From contig JAJEKV010000034.1 in assembly GCA_021234155.1 (NCBI GenBank), positions 10,564,697 through 10,628,696 of the forward strand: 64,000 nucleotides of DNA, read 5' to 3'. Below the pieces are notes generated by a model that saw nothing but the letters and a program-made list of their open reading frames with translations, searched no databases and had not been told where the DNA came from. This document shows, in pieces, positions 58,280 to 64,000 of this stretch (position 1 is its first letter; the number at the start of each line of letters is the position of its first letter). The translations under genes and the position numbers were made by a program. Source of the DNA: Isoetes taiwanensis. Taxonomy: Eukaryota; Streptophyta; Lycopodiopsida; Isoetales; Isoetaceae.

Positions 58280-59660
58280 TATGGCACAATCAAAATGCAG
58301 CAGCTCAAGAGGTTGAGTTGCTCCATGATATTGAGGTTGTTTTCTGAGATGGCATGTAGCACATTAAAGGTTGACACATTTCAAAGAGAGAATACATGTA
58401 ACCATCTTGTTTTTTGTACGAAGCATATAAAGCAATGCTTCCAACATGACCAAAATGAGCATGCCATAGATGCTCAACAGTCAAATCAACATATACAAGA
58501 GCATGTTTAGTCTTATGGACTGGACCATCAATGACGTACAAATCAGTCTAAAGCATCCACTGTGCCATGAACTGCAAACTTTTCAAGTCAATTCCTTGAA
58601 GTGGATCCTTTCCCCCACAGATAGGCTTTGCCATTTTCGAGTACAGTGTGATGGCCTGCCTTATCAAATTTAGCAGCAGACATGATATTAGACTGTAATC
58701 GAGGAGCAAACATGACATTTCTCACCTTACTAACTACATCACATGCATGCAATTGAAAAGCTATAATTCCATTTCCTATGATAGGAAGAAAAATATCCAT
58801 TACCCATCTTGACATCACCTCCAGATCGAGATTCAAGTTCAAAAAATACATTTGAAACTCTGGTAAGATGAACCGTGGCTTCTGATTTCAAAACCCAGTC
58901 TTTCTGTGAGTTGTTGGCTGCTGCTGCAAGATTCAGATACTTATCATCAAAAGTGGCAGCACATGCAACAAGATTTGTCTCTCCCTTAGAGTTGACTGTT
59001 GTGCGTCTCGTGTTACTACCCTTTGAGATTTTCTTCTCCTTCTTACAATCTGAACTGTAGTGACCCTTTTCACCACAATTCCATCACTTGAACTCCTTGG
59101 ATTGCTTACCATCAGAGTTCACATTTTTTTTACTTCCTGAAATCTTTGCTATTAACAAACTTTTTGGTGTTAGCTCGAGAAGTAGACACAAAATTAGAAC
59201 GATCCACTCTCTTATCTCTTTGTTTCTGCACCAACTCCTCTTGTTGCAGTAGAATGGTTACTTTGGCTATATCAATCTTCTTCTTATACCTGATCTTCGA
59301 AGAGATAATATCATATGAAAGAGAAAGACCAACTAAGATAATATCTTAAATCATTTGTCAGACAGCATTTCATCAGAAGCCATGTAATCCAAGTGCCATT
59401 GCTTCATCTAAGGTATGATATGACAGATTTGAAATCACCTAATTGGGCATGTCACATTTTGTTCTAGATCAGCATTTTGGTAGCCATACCCTTGCTATCA
59501 ATAGACTTCTCCAAATGAGACCACGTCTCCTTGAACTCAGTAAAATGGTTAATTTTATGACCAATTGTCTCTTAGGCCAATATTCTAACAAGAACACAAA
59601 ACTTTCTGATTTATCCTGCCAATTGTTGAATTGGTATTGATAAAGTCTTTATCAAACACC
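58280..59660 (-). mobile_element. Ty1/copia gag-protease-integrase fragment, decayed
   Basis: Minus strand: a gag C-terminal region (LSYDIISSKIRYKKK, KVTILLQQEELVQ) at about 59350-59150, a zinc-knuckle-like WNCGEKGHYSSDC (about 59085-59045), a protease-region segment (DWVLKSEATVHLT, about 58905) continuing to about 58600 with MFAPRLQSNIMSAAKFDKAG, and the GAG-pre-integrase motif EHLWHAHFGHVG at about 58470-58435. Stops and shifts separate the parts, and the catalytic DSGA of the protease reads KSEA. No LTR recognised. Confidence 0.7.
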
Positions 59661-60390
59661 TCTCCCATGTCACTAAATATCAAATAATTCACTATGAACT
59701 TCTTCCAAGCATAGTAATTATTATTAGTGAGCTTTGCATTTTATGAGAACTTGAATGGATCCATGAATTTCTCCTATTTTTAGAAGCAAAAAAGATGGTT
59801 AAGAAAACGTCGTCTCCAAATAAAGCACCTACAAAAAAGTTGAATCTTGAATTTTGTCGCCAAAACGGTCTTGGAAAACCCGAATCTCTCACTGGAAAAT
59901 CCGAACCTCACTCCCAAAAACTTCCTTCAGGCCAAAAAGCAAGCCTCTTCTCAACTTATTGTTCCAATTTCTACCTCATTTGCTGCAGCCTCCACTGAAG
60001 TCTCTACATGTACCCCTATGTTTGATGATATTAGATGTTGTGTTGGACAAGTGACTCTAGAAAGCTCTCTCGAACAGTTGGTACTTTCAAATACACCTCC
60101 AACACATGTTGGGGGTTTTCAAAACAAATGAGATAGTAGCTTCTGTTCAGAAGAATGTGATACAGGCTGCACCCCAACACATATCTCTCACATGAGGGAG
60201 GCCCTTTAGGACAAATAGAACATTCAATGCGTGTTCGAAGTTTCTCAAGGCAGGAGGAGTTTCCCCCTCTTCCTTCGAGGTAGTTGGGATTGGTTCCTCT
60301 TCAACCATACCCTGTCTCCTCTACACTTTGGAGGTCTTCTGACACAGTTGTTTGGGGTCTGGGTTCGGGAACTCCTGGAAGACAGCCCTC
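59661..60390. other. Spacer with short open frames
   Basis: Plus-strand frames of up to 94 codons at 59795-60131 overlap one another in several frames and show no domain. CCCTC at 60386-60390 is the candidate target sequence of the adjacent LTR. Confidence 0.3.
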
Positions 60391-60925
60391 TGTGAGGACC
60401 CGTGGATCTAACAGGAGAGTCCGGGGGACTATGTCACGCGGGATTTGCAAGAAGAGAACAAGAAGAAGAAAACAGAACAAATGAGAGGAAAATGATAAGC
60501 TTCCTTGATATCAATGATGAACATACATGAGCTCTCGCAATAGAGAGAAAAACTGAAAAGAGACAAGACTCAAAACTCATCTAGAACTCATGCGCGAGCT
60601 CTAGTCATATATATAGTACAATGGCCTTTGGCCCAATATAGACACTCTGACTGATCTCGGTGCCGACTCCTGGAAGGAGGCCTGATTTGTAGGAATGTTG
60701 GCGGTGCTTCTTGAAGTGCCTAGAATCATGCTGACGCTGACGCGGGCGGTGACGGGCCGTCACTTGTCTGAGCGGCGCCTCTTAGGCTGAGGCTTTGACT
60801 GCATGGTCTGCTGCTTGGTCTTCGGCTGAGCCTTTGACGACTGACCCGCTGACTGTGGATCCTTGAGCTTGACCTGGTCCGTTGTATGCATGAATAGTCC
60901 TGTACCAGGAGGCACAGGACTAACA
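60391..60925 (-). repeat. 3' LTR of the element carrying the 1050-codon ORF
   Basis: On the minus strand it starts TGTTAGTCCTG directly after a purine tract (60926-60937, GGTGGGGGGGAG) and ends GGGTCCTCACA. The terminal hexamers TGTTAG/CTCACA are near-inverted. A TATATATA box is at 60609-60616. The 535-bp size and PPT position fit a 3' LTR. The partner LTR would lie beyond base 64000. Confidence 0.65.
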
Positions 60926-63912
60926 CTCCCCCCCACCAAACGACACTCCGAGTGAAGAAAAGGGGGAAGTGTTTCTGAGGGCGGGAAGCCATCCGTCTGA
61001 AAGTGATCCTCTCGGGAATGAGGTCGGGCACCATTATGGTACTGGCTAATGAGGTCCTGGCGGGATTGTAGAGCAGGAGGTGTGTTGATGCCAAGGGCAG
61101 GATCTGCATCAATGAGGAAACGAGAGCGTACCATATCTTCAAGGGCAGCATGGGCGTCTGAAAAAACGAACTGACATTCCATGAGGAGGCAGGTCTGGAG
61201 GCCGAAGGCACTGACATTGGCATTCGGATTGCAGTGAAAAATTGGGCGCTGCCGATTTAAGGAGCTGAGCAAGAGGCATTTGAGAGCAGCACAAAAACCT
61301 GCTTGAAGATGAACTGAAGGATCTGGTGAGGTGGTGGCATTCTGCATAAAGGTGTCAAGACCATGAATTGCATCTGCCGGGCATTGCCAACCACGCTCAT
61401 TAGCAATATAGATCCAATTCGTGGTGGTATCAAGAGTGGCACCCTCCTCCCAATGGGAACGGCGAACAAAACGGGGATCCCACCGGAGATCCGTCGAGAT
61501 CTGAGGTGGAGTCCATCCAGCATGGCCATCCATGACCTTTGTCCAAAAGGGGAGGCGCCAATCAGAAGTCAGGAACCTGGGGCGTGGAGGAACACCCAGG
61601 GAAGCATAGGGAGAAGGAACCATGCCCGTGGGCGTGGGTTGCTGAGCTGTCTCCCTGAATTGACTGACAAGAGCCGGATCAAGTGCTTGACACCAACGAT
61701 CCCAAAGAGAGGCAGGAAGTTGAGAGTTGACAGGAGGGCTATCCCAACCCGTGGGGACGGTCTTGCTATCCAGCAGAGCACGTAATTGATTATAACCTGC
61801 GAGGTGCTGCATATAAACTTGTGCATAGGGAAGATCTTCGGGATGTCCCAGATACTTCCTTATCTGTTGCAGCGCTTCCGCTTGCCAGAGAGGTAAATGA
61901 TTGGCAAGCTCAGGCATGTACTCCTGATGAAGAGTGTGGGTCTGAGCATGATCAGCAAGATAGGGGTTGTTATCCTGAAGCAACCATTGCAAAGTGGGGT
62001 CACCCTGAAAGATCTGGCGTGGCCCATCCCGAAAGTTTTCCTGTGTATCACCCAGGTAAAAATCATGAAAAATGTAAGCCATGGGCTGAACAACTTTGAA
62101 GGTGACAAAGTCTGGATCGGCGCAGTGTATGAGATCAAAGACCAAAAGGGCACAGCATAAACCTTTGTCTTCAATGGTGAGTTCGGGCCAGATCCGAAGA
62201 AAATCTGCAGTGGGCAGGGGAACATCCACAGGTCCATCAGCCGCATGCCACTTCAGAAGGAATAGGTGGCGGCGGGCAACCACATAATCATGATAGGAGG
62301 AAGGAACTGGGAAGTCGAAAGGCAGGTTGTTGACAATGGCGTGATGGCCGTCGAGTTTTGCTTGAGCCTCATCAGCAGACTGAATAGCTTGCTGCAGCTG
62401 TTGTTCAAGATCACGGATCCGGTTGTCCTTTTCGAGCAGAAGGCGTGATTGGTCACGGACCCATTTCTGAGAATTGTTGACCTGGGAGGAGGATTGCCCT
62501 GGAGCATTAAGACGAAGCACGGCAATCTCCGCGTCATCAATAATCTTCTGTTTCTGCACCTCTGTAAGCTGATCTTGGAGAGAGGTGAGCTGAGAGGTCT
62601 GTGTAGAAAGCTGAGCCGTCAAGGATGCAATTTGAGCATCCCGCTCTGTAAGGTTCTGAACTTGAGAGCTGTAGTTGTCACAAAGCTCAGAGTACAAGGC
62701 GTCGAGCTTAGAAATATCTTTTTCCTTGGCACCCAGGAGAGTGTCTTTGGACTTGTTTTGCTCCAACAAATTCTGAATTTCTGATTGGAGCTGAGCCTGT
62801 TGATCGGCAAGTTGGCTGACCTGATCCTGTGCACTTTTGAGATCTGTATGAGCCTGTAAGAGAGCTCCGTGCTTGTCTTGAAGTTTGGCCTCCAAAGTTG
62901 CAACTTGGGCAGTGGCAGCTTGAAGGTCACGGTGTACTGCATCAGAGGCCTCTAGTGCCGTTTGAACGCCGTTCATAAGAGCTTCTTGGGATTCTTGTAA
63001 CTTTAGAACAGCAGCTTGAGCATCCTGCTGATACTGATACAACAGCTGACGAGGGTGCTGTGGTGGTGGAGCCTGCTGTTGCCTGTTTTGTGATGTTTGG
63101 GAGATATGGTGTGAACTGGATGGTGTAGCAGAGGAGGAGACAGTGACATGGGTCCTCCGATTTTGGTCATGACCAGAGGAAGAAGGGCGTGAAGTGCCAA
63201 CTTGGTGAGTCTTGGGAAGGGACCGCTGAGTGGAATGATGAGAATTTTGTGGTGTGGGAGGAAAGTAATGACGGACAATGGCTTGAAGGTGGCCTCCCAC
63301 AGAAACTTCAGAAATGGAAGTGGCAACCCGAAGGCGGTCCACTTCTTGGAGAAGACGGTAGAACAGCAATTGGGGCCAATCTATGTGGTGGTTGGAGTGT
63401 GTAGCAGTGAGCACCATATTATAGAAAGGCTTATTGATATGGGTGTTCTTGATAGAATACCCAAGGAACTTGCGCCACAGAAACTTAACAAAAGTTTCAT
63501 GGGGTTTGTCGATATTTGTCAGGCGATGTACATTGGCATGATAAGGAGGTGCACCAAACTCAGTGACATCTAGATCCTGTAGGGCAGACCAAGATAAACA
63601 AGGAGTTTGCGAAGGAATATGGAATACCTCTGATATCAGGTGTTGAGTGAGCGAAATGGTGGTGCCATCGACCACTGTGGTGTAGCCATGCGGGCTGTTG
63701 ACGATGTTAGCGATGAACTGCTTCAACTGTGCAGGATTTGGAGCCGGGAGTTCCATTTGAGAGAATTCGTAAAGCTTCTGGCGTTCGGCGACTTCACGAT
63801 TCGGGCCAACAAGGGCTTCTCGGAAAGTGGGCGTCAAGAAGGATACAGATTCAAAAAGAGCCGGGTCCCTGGAAGCAGTAGCTTGAAGTGTAGAAAATTT
63901 TGGTGCAGCCAT
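60760..63912 (-). CDS. Intact 1050-aa retroelement-associated protein, coiled-coil, unknown function
   Basis: Starts MAAPKFSTLQATASRDPALF. Residues about 1-215 form an N-terminal globular region (HGYTTVVDGTTISLTQHLIS, HETFVKFLWRKFLGYSI) weakly reminiscent of plant transposon/gag-like domains. 216-285 is Ser/His/Gln-rich linker. 286-525 is a long heptad-type coiled coil (LEAKLQDKHGALLQAHTDLK...). 530-985 is a Trp/Pro-rich C-terminal region (PELTIEDKGLCCALLVFDLI; WRLPFWTKVMDGHAGW). The end is basic (KPQPKRRRSDK). No frameshift or stop, unlike other coding units here, and the composition is less AT-biased. The last 55 codons lie inside the 3' LTR. No protease, RT or integrase motif. A structural (gag- or env-position) protein of an LTR element is my best guess. 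Confidence 0.6.
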   Translation of the reverse strand: MAAPKFSTLQATASRDPALFESVSFLTPTFREALVGPNREVAERQKLYEFSQMELPAPNPAQLKQFIANIVNSPHGYTTVVDGTTISLTQHLISEVFHIPSQTPCLSWSALQDLDVTEFGAPPYHANVHRLTNIDKPHETFVKFLWRKFLGYSIKNTHINKPFYNMVLTATHSNHHIDWPQLLFYRLLQEVDRLRVATSISEVSVGGHLQAIVRHYFPPTPQNSHHSTQRSLPKTHQVGTSRPSSSGHDQNRRTHVTVSSSATPSSSHHISQTSQNRQQQAPPPQHPRQLLYQYQQDAQAAVLKLQESQEALMNGVQTALEASDAVHRDLQAATAQVATLEAKLQDKHGALLQAHTDLKSAQDQVSQLADQQAQLQSEIQNLLEQNKSKDTLLGAKEKDISKLDALYSELCDNYSSQVQNLTERDAQIASLTAQLSTQTSQLTSLQDQLTEVQKQKIIDDAEIAVLRLNAPGQSSSQVNNSQKWVRDQSRLLLEKDNRIRDLEQQLQQAIQSADEAQAKLDGHHAIVNNLPFDFPVPSSYHDYVVARRHLFLLKWHAADGPVDVPLPTADFLRIWPELTIEDKGLCCALLVFDLIHCADPDFVTFKVVQPMAYIFHDFYLGDTQENFRDGPRQIFQGDPTLQWLLQDNNPYLADHAQTHTLHQEYMPELANHLPLWQAEALQQIRKYLGHPEDLPYAQVYMQHLAGYNQLRALLDSKTVPTGWDSPPVNSQLPASLWDRWCQALDPALVSQFRETAQQPTPTGMVPSPYASLGVPPRPRFLTSDWRLPFWTKVMDGHAGWTPPQISTDLRWDPRFVRRSHWEEGATLDTTTNWIYIANERGWQCPADAIHGLDTFMQNATTSPDPSVHLQAGFCAALKCLLLSSLNRQRPIFHCNPNANVSAFGLQTCLLMECQFVFSDAHAALEDMVRSRFLIDADPALGINTPPALQSRQDLISQYHNGARPHSREDHFQTDGFPPSETLPPFLHSECRLVGGSVSPVPPGTGLFMHTTDQVKLKDPQSAGQSSKAQPKTKQQTMQSKPQPKRRRSDK
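60926..60937 (-). other. Candidate polypurine tract
   Basis: GGTGGGGGGGAG on the minus strand immediately before the TGTTAG LTR start, inside the 1050-codon ORF. Confidence 0.6.
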
Positions 63913-64000
63913 GGTAAAGATGTGCAGAAAAAAAACAGTGATTCAAAGGCGGAGGACGAAAGCCAAGAACGAAGGCGCAGAGGAACGACAAAGTTTAGGG

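Noticed and set aside
60284-60484. Plus-strand 66-codon frame across the LTR end
   Set aside because: Spans the TG terminus of the LTR and has no domain; chance frame.

Overview
This window reads as a repeat-rich nuclear chromosome segment of a land plant. The reasons are GT-AG introns, Ty1/copia elements with a tRNA-Met type primer-binding site, L1-type and EN/RT LINEs, two telobox-like AAACCCTAA units, and host-like genes of plant families (a GT8 glycosyltransferase and an RluA-type pseudouridine synthase). Long introns full of microsatellite and several decayed EN/RT LINEs would suit a large-genome non-seed plant (fern, lycophyte or bryophyte), but that is a guess; no sequence here fixes the species. 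I saw no rRNA or tRNA gene and no CRISPR array.

Layout. 1-1600: LINE (minus) cut by the window edge at its YVDD motif. 2081-11758: a block of about 9.7 kb bounded by perfect 21-bp inverted repeats, holding a RING-type gene, an FCP1-like HAD gene and a Ulp1-like protease gene on the plus strand, facing a transposase-like gene ('family T') on the minus strand; all are frame-broken. 12.6-20 kb: three copies of a dispersed non-coding repeat, one of them split by two LTR-type insertions with 5-bp target duplications. 20.6-25.3 kb: copia fragment, 1.3-kb polypurine tract and an L1 3' half. 25.8-36.6 kb: gene-bearing section (GT8, pseudouridine synthase, two hypothetical genes) carrying Helitron-like ends, a fold-back MITE and microsatellites. 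36.8-39 kb: a 2.2-kb element with terminal inverted repeats that contains an array of 18-bp palindromes. 39.4-46.5 kb: copia fragment, a second RING + Ulp1 gene pair, a CCA/TGG array, a family T exon and a small GC-rich gene. 47-57.3 kb: a third family T gene split by a 3.1-kb copia element (TSD TTAAC) and a LINE. 57.4-64 kb: LINE 3' end, copia gag/protease fragment, and an intact 1050-codon ORF that runs into an LTR.

How the parts relate. Family T has a basic N-terminus, an HPRN segment, an NTRVSPN-like segment, a CCC cysteine cluster, a WSDG...HGKG..DG core and a C-terminal domain. It occurs three times, twice with an adjoining Ulp1 gene and RING gene. Together with the inverted repeats around the first copy, this suggests a large cargo-carrying DNA transposon with ubiquitin/SUMO-type passengers. 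That is an inference: the sequence shows the repeats, the gene order and the shared protein segments, while mobility and a shared origin are interpretation. Most coding units are decayed; the 1050-codon ORF is the only long one that is fully open.
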